Assembly: GCF_013416325.1 (NCBI RefSeq)
Contig: NZ_JACCGK010000003.1
Span: 124,001 to 188,000, forward strand
Reading direction: 5' to 3'
Source of the DNA: Vreelandella sedimenti
Lineage (GTDB): Bacteria; Pseudomonadota; Gammaproteobacteria; Pseudomonadales; Halomonadaceae
Length of the DNA: 64,000 nt
Positions 27,294-35,400 of the stretch are shown piece after piece (the stretch's first letter is position 1; each line of letters starts with the position of its first letter). The notes under the pieces are model-generated. The model ran no database searches and was not told where the DNA came from. It saw only the letters and a program-made list of their open reading frames with translations. The translations under genes were made by a program, and so were the position numbers.

Positions 27294-28382
27294 TTACTGA
27301 GCGTCGAGATACGCTTGGGTAAAGCTAGGTTCGAAGCGCAGTTGCACATTGCTCTCATCGCCAAACATGCCGCTAGGGGTTTCGATGCCGACGACGCCAG
27401 CATTGGGCGCCATATCGCCGAGTAGGCCATGGGTGAAACTAAACTCGGCGACCCGTTCCATGGTTTTGAGCAGCTCGGGGCTTTCCATTAACTCAATTGC
27501 CTCTGCTGGGTCGGTATACAGGTAGGTGGCGTCTAACTGAGAGCGATAGCCTTCAAGGTCGGTGCCCGCCGCATCGGCCATAATGTTGAGGGCATGCTCA
27601 TCATCCGCTTCAACCAAACCCATTACTTCATACCAAGCACCGACCAAAGCGTGGCCAAGGGCAGGGTTATCGGCTAGGGTTTGGGTGTTGACCACCATCA
27701 TATCGAGGATTTCGCCGGGGATTTCCGCTGAGGTATACACCACGTTGGCATCGGGCATATCAGCGATGGCGCTTAGCTGTGGATTCCAGGCAGCGACAGC
27801 TTCGGTGGTATCGCTAGAGAAGAGACCAACAATATCCGCATCGGAGGTATTGACCGTTTCGATATCGCGTTCAGTAAGGCCGACGCTCTCAAGGGCGCGC
27901 GCCAGGAAGTAGTGGGAGACACTGAACTGAACCAGGTTGACCTGGCGGCCTTCAATATCGGCAAGATCGTCGCTACCTTTGAGCACGATGCCGTCGTTGC
28001 CGTTGGAGTAGTCGTTGATAATCAGTGCAGTGGAGTCGACGCCACTGGCGGAGGGGATTGTCAGCGCATCCATATTGGTCATGGCGCAGCCGTCAACATT
28101 GCCCGAGGTGAATTGGTTAATCGATTCGACGTAGTCGTTCACTTGCACCACATCAATGCTAATGCCGTACTTGTCGGCCCATTTATCGACCACGCCTTCA
28201 ACGTCGGCGTAGGCCCAGGGCATCCAGCCGGCATAAATCGACCAACAGACGCTAAACTCGTCCCGCTCTTGGGCTTGGGCAGGCGCAGCCGCAACAAGAG
28301 TTGCCAGCAGGGTGGTAGAGAGTGCGGCGGAAAGCGAAGTGAGGGGTAAGCGTTTTGGGGAAGTACGATTGCAACGGGTCAT
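27294..28382 (-). CDS. ABC transporter substrate-binding protein, probable guanidine uptake
   Basis: A 362-residue periplasmic binding protein of the nitrate/taurine type with a signal peptide cleaved near APAQAQE. The mature protein begins with FSVCWSIYAGWMPWAYADVE, the opening typical of ykkC-associated binding proteins. It is the first gene after the class I guanidine riboswitch; GGAGG lies five bases before ATG 28382. It would capture guanidine in the periplasm for the permease and ATPase encoded just downstream. Confidence 0.92.
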   Translation of the reverse strand: MTRCNRTSPKRLPLTSLSAALSTTLLATLVAAAPAQAQERDEFSVCWSIYAGWMPWAYADVEGVVDKWADKYGISIDVVQVNDYVESINQFTSGNVDGCAMTNMDALTIPSASGVDSTALIINDYSNGNDGIVLKGSDDLADIEGRQVNLVQFSVSHYFLARALESVGLTERDIETVNTSDADIVGLFSSDTTEAVAAWNPQLSAIADMPDANVVYTSAEIPGEILDMMVVNTQTLADNPALGHALVGAWYEVMGLVEADDEHALNIMADAAGTDLEGYRSQLDATYLYTDPAEAIELMESPELLKTMERVAEFSFTHGLLGDMAPNAGVVGIETPSGMFGDESNVQLRFEPSFTQAYLDAQ

Positions 28383-28404
28383 GGCAGCCTCCAGCGGCTA
28401 AGGG

Positions 28405-28449
28405 AAAACTCGGGGGCATCGGCGCATCACTGCACCTTATCCTCCCGGG
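28405..28449 (-). terminator. Possible expression-platform terminator of the class I riboswitch
   Basis: CGGGAGG at the 3' edge of the aptamer could pair with CCCCCG (28416-28411), with one bulged A, and the downstream strand runs into AGTTTT. Because CGGGAGG belongs to the conserved aptamer, forming this stem would exclude the ligand-bound fold. This fits a guanidine-relieved transcription terminator, but the stem is short and the loop long. Confidence 0.4.
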
Positions 28450-28556
28450 CTTTTGTCCCGCCGTGTAACCTCACGCCTTGGCGTTAGGTCGATTGCTCTC
28501 GGACCAGCCACAGCCATCAGGGGGTATATGTTGATGGTGTCGGAACCCTAGCGATC
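28438..28556 (-). ncRNA. Guanidine-I (ykkC) riboswitch
   Basis: On the minus strand the conserved blocks appear in the right order: CTAGGGTTCCG (28551-28541), GGTCCGAGAG near 28505-28496, and ACGGCGGGACAAAAGCCCGG with GAGG (about 28463-28441). These are the signature elements of the class I guanidine aptamer. It sits about 60 bases ahead of the ABC binding-protein gene and would switch on the import and deiminase genes when guanidine is present. Confidence 0.95.
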
Positions 28557-28623
28557 TATTGGAAACTTAAATTGTTTGGCAGCGTTAGCCGTCGATACCC
28601 CGTTTGTAACACTTATTAATAGA

Positions 28624-28638
28624 GCAAAATATTGGCCC
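28624..28638 (-). promoter_or_regulatory. Candidate sigma-54 promoter of the guanidine operon
   Basis: On the minus strand GGGCCAATATTTTGC places GG and GC exactly ten bases apart, as in -24/-12 promoters (TGGCAC-N5-TTGC); the TTTGC half is good, the -24 half less so. Predicted transcription start is near 28612, about 56 bases before the class I riboswitch. Found by eye; no score available. Confidence 0.45.
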
Positions 28639-28716
28639 GATTTAAAAAATGCGTTTATTTTTAGTTGTTTGCTGAATTTAAATTCTGACGAGTAGCATGC
28701 CTGTTAAACATTAATT

Positions 28717-28762
28717 GCATCATGATAGTGCGGATGAATATCTTGATGCACTATTGTGAGGC
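28717..28762. promoter_or_regulatory. Two candidate NtrC-binding sites
   Basis: GCATCATGATAGTGC (28717-28731) and GCACTATTGTGAGGC (28748-28762) each match the NtrC consensus GCACY-N4-TGGTGC at 9 of 11 defined positions. Their centres are 31 bp apart, and about 112 and 143 bp upstream of the predicted sigma-54 start, close to the glnA enhancer layout. The rest of the 28557-28823 gap is A+T-rich without other features. Confidence 0.4.
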
Positions 28763-28823
28763 TTTTTATAACGATCAGCGTCAGCATTTAGAAGTCTTAG
28801 CGTGGCTTTTGATAGTCGCTTTT

Positions 28824-29858
28824 CTATAGCGGCGTTTTACTCTCTTTACCGGGGATTTCCCGCACTAGTCGTGGCATTAAGAACCCAGGTAGATGAGCGA
28901 GAAGTTGAGCAACTAGCTTGCGCGCTTCATTATCCGTCACATCAAAATGCGCAGCGCCTTGCACAGGATCCAGCACATGCAGGTAGTAAGGTAGAATACC
29001 CGCTTCGAATAGCCGTTCAGAAAGCGCGGCAAGTGTGGTGACGCTATCGTTCACATTGCACAGCAGGACACTCTGGTTGAGTAGTGTTGCACCCGCCTGC
29101 TTAAGGCGCGCACAGGCGTCTATCACTGCTTGGTCGATTTCATTGGCGTGGTTAATATGCAGCACCACCACTTTTTGCAGGCGTGTAGCTGAGAGCCAGT
29201 CAAGCAGGGCGTCATCGACCCGATCGGGAATCACCACCGGCAGGCGGGTATGAATGCGTAGCCGTTTTAGGTGCGGGATGCTTTCTAGCTGCTCCACCAG
29301 CCATGCCAACTGGCGATCGCTGGCGGCCAGTGGATCGCCGCCAGACAGAATCGCCTCGTGAATAGTGGTGTCAGCGCGCAGGTAATCCAGCGCTTCCTGC
29401 CACTGCGCTCTGGAGGGTGAGTTATCGCTATAGGGAAAATGTCGACGAAAGCAGTAGCGGCAGTTGATGGCACAGTTGGGGCTGGCAATAAGCAGCACTC
29501 GGCCAGCATACTTATGGATCAGCCCTTTGGCGGGCCGATGTTCGGCTTCTTCAAGCGGATCGACGACGTAGCCATGTGGCGTTAGCGCTTCCTCGCCAAG
29601 CGGCAGTACCTGGCGCAGCAACGGGTCGTTTATATCGCCATAGGGTATTCTGTTGAGATACGCTTCAGGAACACATACGTCAAACAGTGCATGTCCAGCC
29701 TGGGCGCCCGCCAACCAGTCGTGGCTTAGTCCCAGCCGTTCGCAAAGTGTTTGCGGATCGCGAATGGCATGAGAAAGCTGCTGCTGCCAAGTAGGTTGCG
29801 CCAGTGAGTCGCGATGGCTTTGCGTTTCAGACGCGGCAATAATGATGTTCTCCTGCAA
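28824..29858 (-). CDS. epmB: EF-P-(R)-beta-lysylation enzyme (lysine 2,3-aminomutase family)
   Basis: A radical-SAM, PLP-dependent enzyme that converts (S)-alpha-lysine to (R)-beta-lysine for modifying elongation factor P. The iron-sulfur motif is CAINCRYCFRRHFPY; LSGGDPL and RLRIHTRLPVVIP are further family blocks. The TTG at 29858 (344 residues) was chosen because AAGGAG is seven bases ahead; ATG 29882 (352 residues) has no ribosome site. It diverges from efp, its pathway substrate, across a 164-bp spacer. Confidence 0.94.
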   Translation of the reverse strand: MQENIIIAASETQSHRDSLAQPTWQQQLSHAIRDPQTLCERLGLSHDWLAGAQAGHALFDVCVPEAYLNRIPYGDINDPLLRQVLPLGEEALTPHGYVVDPLEEAEHRPAKGLIHKYAGRVLLIASPNCAINCRYCFRRHFPYSDNSPSRAQWQEALDYLRADTTIHEAILSGGDPLAASDRQLAWLVEQLESIPHLKRLRIHTRLPVVIPDRVDDALLDWLSATRLQKVVVLHINHANEIDQAVIDACARLKQAGATLLNQSVLLCNVNDSVTTLAALSERLFEAGILPYYLHVLDPVQGAAHFDVTDNEARKLVAQLLAHLPGFLMPRLVREIPGKESKTPL

Positions 29859-30022
29859 AAAAGCTCTCCTTCGGGTTATCATGCGCGCACTTATTTAACG
29901 ACGCCATTTGCAACGCTGCTGGCATATAGCTACTGGTATATAAACCTGCTGACGGTGGCAAAGTATGGTTTCGCGCACTACCTGTTGAAACAAATAACTG
30001 AAATGGATAATTGAGAGACATT

Positions 30023-30589
30023 ATGGCGAACTATTCTACCAACGAATTCAAGGCCGGTCTGAAAGTAATGCTCGACGGCGATCCTTGCTCGATCGTTGAG
30101 AACGAGCTGGTCAAGCCCGGTAAGGGGCAGGCGTTTAACCGAGTTAAGCTGCGGAATTTGATGACTGGCCGCGTAGGTGAGAAGACTTTCAAATCTGGTG
30201 ACTCGCTGGAAGGGGCCGATGTCATGGATTTAGAGATGGAGTATCTATACACCGATGGTGATATGTGGCACTTCATGAAGACCGATGGCTCGTTTGAGCA
30301 GTATGCAGTAGAGAAAAAAGCGCTAGGCGATACCGTCAAGTGGCTGAAAGAGCAGGTGCCCTATATCATTACGCTTTGGGATGATAAGGCTATTTCCGTG
30401 ACGCCGCCTAACTTTATCGAGTTGGAAGTCGTGGAAACAGATCCCGGTTTGAAAGGCGATACGGCACAGGGTGGTTCTAAGCCTGCGACGTTGTCTTCTG
30501 GTGCTGTGGTGCGTGTGCCGCTCTTCATTAACCAGGGCGAAGTGTTGAAAATCGATACGCGCAGTGGGGACTACGTCTCCCGCGCTTGA
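30023..30589 (+). CDS. efp: Elongation factor P
   Basis: EF-P rescues ribosomes stalled at polyproline stretches. The 188 residues match the E. coli length exactly, and the modified lysine is Lys34 in KPGKGQAF, so beta-lysylation by EpmA/EpmB encoded on either side is expected. ATG 30023 follows GAGAG; an in-frame TTG at 30011 was not preferred. An intrinsic terminator follows before epmA. Confidence 0.97.
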   Translation: MANYSTNEFKAGLKVMLDGDPCSIVENELVKPGKGQAFNRVKLRNLMTGRVGEKTFKSGDSLEGADVMDLEMEYLYTDGDMWHFMKTDGSFEQYAVEKKALGDTVKWLKEQVPYIITLWDDKAISVTPPNFIELEVVETDPGLKGDTAQGGSKPATLSSGAVVRVPLFINQGEVLKIDTRSGDYVSRA

Positions 30590-30616
30590 TCGCTTTCCTG
30601 GGCGCTTGTATGTCTT

Positions 30617-30651
30617 AATGGCCACGCTTTGTGCGTGGCCATTATTATTTT
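30617..30651 (+). terminator. Intrinsic terminator after efp
   Basis: Perfect 11-bp stem AATGGCCACGC/GCGTGGCCATT (30617-30627 and 30633-30643), loop TTTGT, followed by ATTATTTT. It ends just before the epmA ribosome site, so epmA needs read-through or its own promoter. Confidence 0.9.
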
Positions 30652-30675
30652 AAGGTGGTTTTCCAAGGAGTCTCC

Positions 30676-31656
30676 ATGGCCATTGATTGGCAACCCTCAG
30701 CGTCTTTTGAAACGCTGCGCGAACGGGCGCGGTTAATGGCCAAAGTGCGCGCTTTTTTTGCCCAGCGTGATGTGCTGGAAGTAGAAACGCCAGTGCTGGG
30801 GCAGGGGGGCAGCACGGATGTGCACTTGGTCTCGCTACACACCTTGGCGCGCACGGACAAAGGGCAGCGCCGTCTATGGCTGCAAACCTCCCCAGAATTC
30901 CATATGAAGCGCTTGCTCGCAGCGGGCAGTGGGCCGATCTTTCAGCTTGCGCGCAGTTTTCGCGATGGCGAAATCGGCGCCCGCCATAATATTGAGTTCA
31001 CTATGCTGGAGTGGTATCGGCCGCAATTTACGCTGGATCAACTGATTGATGAGACTGCGACGCTCATTATGTCACTGTTGCCCAGTTTCCCCGGCCCACC
31101 TGTGCATTATCGCTACCGGGAGTTGTTTCATACTTACGTAGAGGTTGATCCGTTCACGACGTCGCTGGTTAGGCTGAGGGCGATAGCTGCCGAGCGGGCA
31201 CAAATGCCTGCCCAATCCTTAGCTGATGAAGGTCGCGATACCTGTCTTGACCTGTTAATGAGCGTGGTGATCGAGCCGCAGTTAGGCCAGCAGGAGCTAA
31301 GCGTGGTGGTTGATTATCCGGCTAGCCAAGCAGCCCTGGCGCGACGCCATCAAGATGCAGATGGTGAGTGGGTGGCTTCCCGCTTTGAGGTCTATCTTAA
31401 CGGTATTGAGTTGGCTAACGGCTACGATGAGCTGACAGATGCGGCTGAGCAGCGCACGCGCTTTGCCGAAGATAACGCTGAGCGCCGCCGTTTGGGCTTA
31501 CCGGAAGTGGATGTGGATGAGCAGTTGCTGGCCGCACTTGAGCACGGAATGCCCGAAGGCGCCGGTGTGGCGCTGGGGATAGATCGTTTGATTCAGTTGG
31601 CACTCGGCAAAGCACGCCTGGAAGACGTGCTTACATTCTCAACGCCTAATTGCTAA
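30676..31656 (+). CDS. epmA: EF-P beta-lysine ligase (PoxA/GenX)
   Basis: A 326-residue class II lysyl-tRNA synthetase paralogue lacking the anticodon-binding domain. It attaches (R)-beta-lysine to EF-P Lys34. Motif 2 region FQLARSFRDGEIGARHNIEF and motif 3 GVALGIDRLIQLALG are present. ATG 30676 is preceded by AAGGAG at five bases. It is convergent with psd, whose stop is only three bases away. Confidence 0.96.
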   Translation: MAIDWQPSASFETLRERARLMAKVRAFFAQRDVLEVETPVLGQGGSTDVHLVSLHTLARTDKGQRRLWLQTSPEFHMKRLLAAGSGPIFQLARSFRDGEIGARHNIEFTMLEWYRPQFTLDQLIDETATLIMSLLPSFPGPPVHYRYRELFHTYVEVDPFTTSLVRLRAIAAERAQMPAQSLADEGRDTCLDLLMSVVIEPQLGQQELSVVVDYPASQAALARRHQDADGEWVASRFEVYLNGIELANGYDELTDAAEQRTRFAEDNAERRRLGLPEVDVDEQLLAALEHGMPEGAGVALGIDRLIQLALGKARLEDVLTFSTPNC

Positions 31657-31659
31657 CAA

Positions 31660-32493
31660 TTAATAATCCCCCAGCGCTTGCCCCATCTGCACCATGCTGC
31701 CCAGTGGGTTGACTGCAAAGTTCAGCGGTTTGGCGAAGCACATCACCACGGTAGAACCAAGCTTGAAGCGGCCCATCTCGGCGCCTTTTTCAAGTGTGAT
31801 AGGTTGGCTAAACTGTGTGCGCTGAGGGCAGCCCGCAAGCGGCGTCACCTGCCCTGACCAGACGGTTTCGATGGCAGCGACGATCATCGCACCAACCAGT
31901 ACCATCGCCATGGGGCCGTACGCGGTATCAAAGATGCATACTAAGCGCTCGTTGCGGGCGAAGAGGCCCGGCACGTAGTTGGCGGTGGCCTGGTTGACCG
32001 AGAAGAGCCGACCGGGTACGTAGATCATTTCTCGCAACGTGCCGGTTACCGGCATATGCACTCGGTGATAGTCCCGTGGGGAGAGGTAAACGGTGGCAAA
32101 GCTGCCGCCTAAGAACTCTTCTGCCAGTGCCGTATCGCCGCCGAGCAGGGTTTGCGCGGAGTAGGTGTGGCCTTTGGCCTGCACCAGTTGTCCGGCCTGT
32201 AGGCGTCCGTATTGGGAGAGCGTACCATCGGCGGGGCTGAGGATGCCGTCGCCTAGCGGGCGGGCATCCGCTTTGAGCGCCCGGGTGAAGAAGTCGTTGA
32301 ACGTAGCGTAGGCGGTGGGGTCTGGCTCCAGCGCCTGGCTCATATCAACGTTAAAGCGTTTGATAAACGCTTTAATCAAGGTGTTTTTCACCCACGGATT
32401 GTCACACTGGGCGAACTGGCCGGTTAGGCGCGAGATCGCGTGGTGAGGCAGCGGATATTGGAGTAGTGAAAAGGCTTTTTGGGAAAGGGTCAC
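31660..32493 (-). CDS. psd: Phosphatidylserine decarboxylase proenzyme
   Basis: Makes phosphatidylethanolamine from phosphatidylserine at the inner membrane. The pyruvoyl cofactor forms by self-cleavage at the LGST motif (Gly246-Ser247), giving beta and alpha chains. The catalytic HRVHMPV segment and SPADGTLSQ are present. The 277-residue length is normal. Repeat copy B lies in the 250-bp gap upstream. Confidence 0.96.
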   Translation of the reverse strand: MTLSQKAFSLLQYPLPHHAISRLTGQFAQCDNPWVKNTLIKAFIKRFNVDMSQALEPDPTAYATFNDFFTRALKADARPLGDGILSPADGTLSQYGRLQAGQLVQAKGHTYSAQTLLGGDTALAEEFLGGSFATVYLSPRDYHRVHMPVTGTLREMIYVPGRLFSVNQATANYVPGLFARNERLVCIFDTAYGPMAMVLVGAMIVAAIETVWSGQVTPLAGCPQRTQFSQPITLEKGAEMGRFKLGSTVVMCFAKPLNFAVNPLGSMVQMGQALGDY

Positions 32494-32552
32494 AGTGGTT
32501 ACTTTTTGGCAGTGGCTTGTAGTGGGATATTGCCATTAAGAGTTACCCCGAT

Positions 32553-32688
32553 GACAGGTCTACGAGGGGGCGCTGTGAACCCTTCCTTGGGCGCTACATT
32601 TGCCATCTGACCGCCATGGATGGCGGAAATGCCGGAATGGTATGGAACATTTTCCGGCCATGGCAAATGACCCCCTCTACAACCTGTC
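32553..32688. repeat. Structured dispersed repeat, copy B
   Basis: Outer arms GACAGGTctacGAGGGGG (32553-32570) and CCCCCTCtacaACCTGTC (32671-32688) pair over 14 bases around a small internal loop. The inner stem is TTTGCCAT/ATGGCAAA, enclosing the core CTGACCGCCATGGATGGCGG (32607-32626) and an ATGCCGGAA...TTCCGGC hairpin. The arms differ in sequence from copies A and C but stay paired. It fills most of the spacer between psd and the sulfurtransferase gene, and no gene is visible there. Confidence 0.85.
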
Positions 32689-32744
32689 CCCGGCGCTCTT
32701 GATCAAGCACATACTTGTTTTAAACATTGGGGAAGAGTGCGTTA

Positions 32745-33587
32745 TTACTTCTCAATCGGTGTGTCGTCGCGGTTGCCCCATTCTCCCCAGGAACCCGCAT
32801 AGCCGCGCATATTAAAGCCCAGCGCCTTGCCCACCAGCCAGGTAAAGCTGCTGCGGTGGTGACTTTGGCAGTGGGTGGCAATTTCCATGTCGGGCGTGAG
32901 GCCCAGGGCGCCTAGCTCGGTGATCAACTCGGCGTAATCGCGTATACGTAGCGCACGGTTGCGATCCATGGCGTGGAGCCAATCCATATTGACCGCCCCT
33001 GGAATATGGCCCAGGTGCTTGTTGTTACCGCGTACGCCATCGTACTCATCTTTGGAGCGCGCATCCCATACCGCAAACTGCCTATCATCGAGCTTTTCTT
33101 TGATTTCGTCGCAGGTAATCAGGGCTTGGGGGTTGAGAAGTTCAGCGTGGTATTCGCTGGGGGTTGGGGCGTTTGGTTCTGTGCTCTCTTCCAGGCCCGC
33201 ATCGCGCCAAGCGTGAATGCCGCCGTTCAAATAGGAGTAGCGAGTGTGGCCGATCAGGTCTAGCGTCCACAGTAATCGTGCCGCCCAGCCGCCGCCTTCG
33301 TCGTCATAAGCGACCACGTGAGTATCGCGGGTTAAGCCCAGGGCACTGAACAGCCTTGATAGCGCCTCGACGCTGGGAACGTCGCTGGGCACAGGCCCTT
33401 CACCGCGCATCAAATAGCGAAAATCGAGGAAGATAGCCCCAGGCACATGGCCCTGACGATAGCTATCGCCGTTGACCGGTACATCGATAATCAGCAGCTG
33501 TGGGTCATCCAAATGTTCCTGCAGCTGTTCAGGCTCAACGATTAGCGGCAGCAGGTTGGATTCCGACGATTGGCTTTCGGTGCTCAT
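32745..33587 (-). CDS. Two-domain rhodanese (thiosulfate sulfurtransferase, RhdA-like)
   Basis: A 280-residue protein with an inactive N-terminal rhodanese domain (about 10-135) and an active C-terminal one (about 155-275). The active loop THCQSHHRSS contains Cys240 and resembles the CQTHHRS loop of Azotobacter RhdA rather than the CGSGVTA loop of mercaptopyruvate sulfurtransferases. It would move sulfane sulfur from thiosulfate-like donors. It lies 18 bases downstream of rsgA on the same strand. Confidence 0.9.
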   Translation of the reverse strand: MSTESQSSESNLLPLIVEPEQLQEHLDDPQLLIIDVPVNGDSYRQGHVPGAIFLDFRYLMRGEGPVPSDVPSVEALSRLFSALGLTRDTHVVAYDDEGGGWAARLLWTLDLIGHTRYSYLNGGIHAWRDAGLEESTEPNAPTPSEYHAELLNPQALITCDEIKEKLDDRQFAVWDARSKDEYDGVRGNNKHLGHIPGAVNMDWLHAMDRNRALRIRDYAELITELGALGLTPDMEIATHCQSHHRSSFTWLVGKALGFNMRGYAGSWGEWGNRDDTPIEK

Positions 33588-33605
33588 GAGTAACTCCTCT
33601 AAATC

Positions 33606-34625
33606 CTAGCTATCCAAGCTATCAAGTATGCGCCGGTAGCTGGTAAAGCGTGCTGGATGAATCTTGCCTGCCTCGACCGCTGCGAGTAAAGCACAGCCTG
33701 GCTCATTGCGGTGGCGGCAGTCACGGAAGCGGCAGTGACCAATATAGTCGTGAAACTCAATAAAGCCGTCGGTAACTTCCTGCTCGTTGAGGTGCACCAG
33801 GCCAAACTCGCGAATACCCGGTGAGTCAATGAGATCGCCGTCGGCCACTTCAGCACGACTCATGGTGTAGAGGCGTGCCGTGGTGGTGGTGTGAGTACCT
33901 TTACGCGAGTCTTCCGAGAGCGCGCCAATGCGCAGGGTTTCATCGGGTAGCAGCAGGTCGATTAGCGAAGACTTGCCCACGCCGCTTTGACCGACGAATA
34001 CCGAGGTGCGGCCTTCAAGCTGGCTGCGCAGATCATCCAGCCCGGTTTCGGTAGCGGTGGTGGTGCGTACGACGGGATAGCCCAAATTGCGATAGCGTTC
34101 TAATAATTTGCCTAACTCGCCGCCATCTTCTGGCAGCAGGTCGGTTTTGTTGAGCACCAGCACGGGCGCTATACCGGTGGCCTCGGCGGCGACCAGATAG
34201 CGATCGATAAGGTTGGCGTGAGGTGCGGGTTCTACCGCAAACACGATCAACAGCTGGTCAATATTGGCGGCCACCGGTTTGAGCAGGCCGCGAGCGTCTG
34301 GTCGCTTAAGCACGCTATCGCGCTCTTCACGAGCCACCACCACGCCGGAGCCTTCTTGCCCTGCACGCCATATCACTCTGTCGCCGGTGACTAGGCCATC
34401 CAAGTTGGCGCGTAAGTGACAGCGCACCGGTTCATTATCGCTATTGCGCACCTCCAGGGTGCGTCCAAAGTGAGCAACGACACGGCCCGGCTGTTCGGCT
34501 CCGTATTCACCGGCGGCGAGCTTTTCAGCGTCTTGAACATCGCGCTTTTCTGCACGCAGGGCACGTTCCGCCTGGACTTTCTCGACGCGCCACTGTTGCT
34601 GGCGACTTAATTTACGTTTGCTCAT
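33606..34625 (-). CDS. rsgA: Small-subunit ribosome-dependent GTPase RsgA
   Basis: A late 30S-assembly GTPase. The GTPase motifs are circularly permuted as expected: G4 NKTD (159-162), G1 GQSGVGKS (212-219), G3 DSPG (267-270). An OB fold precedes them (about 40-110) and a zinc knuckle follows (Cys298, Cys303, His305, Cys311). ATG 34625 gives 339 residues starting with a basic MSKRK tail typical of the family; the frame is open much further upstream but lacks homologous sequence. It diverges from orn. Confidence 0.96.
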   Translation of the reverse strand: MSKRKLSRQQQWRVEKVQAERALRAEKRDVQDAEKLAAGEYGAEQPGRVVAHFGRTLEVRNSDNEPVRCHLRANLDGLVTGDRVIWRAGQEGSGVVVAREERDSVLKRPDARGLLKPVAANIDQLLIVFAVEPAPHANLIDRYLVAAEATGIAPVLVLNKTDLLPEDGGELGKLLERYRNLGYPVVRTTTATETGLDDLRSQLEGRTSVFVGQSGVGKSSLIDLLLPDETLRIGALSEDSRKGTHTTTTARLYTMSRAEVADGDLIDSPGIREFGLVHLNEQEVTDGFIEFHDYIGHCRFRDCRHRNEPGCALLAAVEAGKIHPARFTSYRRILDSLDS

Positions 34626-34655
34626 GACCACCTGATGATCGCTACAATAGAGGTC

Positions 34656-34692
34656 ATTGTACCTATCAAAGGTGTGATTGTACTTATCAAAG
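34656..34692. promoter_or_regulatory. 21-bp-period direct repeat in the rsgA-orn promoter region
   Basis: ATTGTACCTATCAAAG (34656-34671) recurs as ATTGTACTTATCAAAG (34677-34692), 15 of 16 identical and two helical turns apart. Read on the minus strand each unit contains a TTGATA hexamer, so it may mark overlapping rsgA promoter elements or a tandem operator. Confidence 0.4.
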
Positions 34693-34794
34693 ATGCCATC
34701 AAGTAGCCAAGCTCTCCTTTGTAGCTGCTTGGCGGATCTATTTAAGGCACACTTGCATGATGTTAATAGCCATTTATGCAAAAGGATAACGGTA

Positions 34795-35400
34795 ATGAGC
34801 AGCGATACGACGGGTGCAACGGAAGGAAAAACATCGCCGCGGAATGATCTGCTGGTGTGGATTGATCTAGAGATGACCGGTCTCGATCCTAATAAAGAGC
34901 GCATCATTGAAGTAGCCACGCTCATTACAGATGCGGATTTGAATGTGGTCGCCGAGGGGCCGGTTATTGCAGTGAAGCAGCCCGATAGTCTGCTGGCGCA
35001 GATGGATGACTGGAACCAGAAAACCCACAACGAATCAGGCTTGGTTGCACGCGTGAAGGCAAGCCAAGTGGAAACCGCTGAAGCTGAGCAGCAAACCCTG
35101 GCGTTTTTGCAGCAGTACGCAGTGGCGGGTTCGTCGCCCATGTGTGGCAACAGCATCCATCAGGATCGGCGTTTTCTCGAGCGTGAGATGCCTGCGTTGC
35201 TCAACTTTTTCCACTATCGCAATCTTGATGTGTCTACCATAAAAGAAGTGGCCAAACGCTGGAACCCCGGTGCGCTGGCGGGCTTTAGCAAACAGAATGT
35301 GCACTTGGCCATGGACGATATTAAAGAGTCGATTGCCGAGCTGGCCCACTACCGCAATACGTTTTTACGCGTTGATCAGCGCAGCGACGAAGAAGAGTAA
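34795..35400 (+). CDS. orn: Oligoribonuclease
   Basis: A DEDDh 3'-5' exonuclease that degrades RNA dinucleotides, including pGpG from cyclic di-GMP turnover. Exo I is [11 protein letters not shown], and the later DEDDh blocks are [11 protein letters not shown] and [14 protein letters not shown] 34795 is preceded by AGGA; the N terminus has about 20 extra residues before the fold compared with E. coli (201 versus 181). Its last 25 bases overlap the end of queG on the other strand. Confidence 0.96.
   Translation: MSSDTTGATEGKTSPRNDLLVWIDLEMTGLDPNKERIIEVATLITDADLNVVAEGPVIAVKQPDSLLAQMDDWNQKTHNESGLVARVKASQVETAEAEQQTLAFLQQYAVAGSSPMCGNSIHQDRRFLEREMPALLNFFHYRNLDVSTIKEVAKRWNPGALAGFSKQNVHLAMDDIKESIAELAHYRNTFLRVDQRSDEEE

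Noticed and set aside
20350-28382. Annotation as a urea-degradation operon
   Set aside because: Two guanidine riboswitches, CgdAB-type proteins and Asp711 of the carboxylase all favour guanidine; urease or urea-transport signals are absent.
34626-35156. N-terminal extension of rsgA to 516 residues
   Set aside because: The extension is antisense to orn and not protein-like for this family; MSKRK at 34625 is the normal RsgA start.
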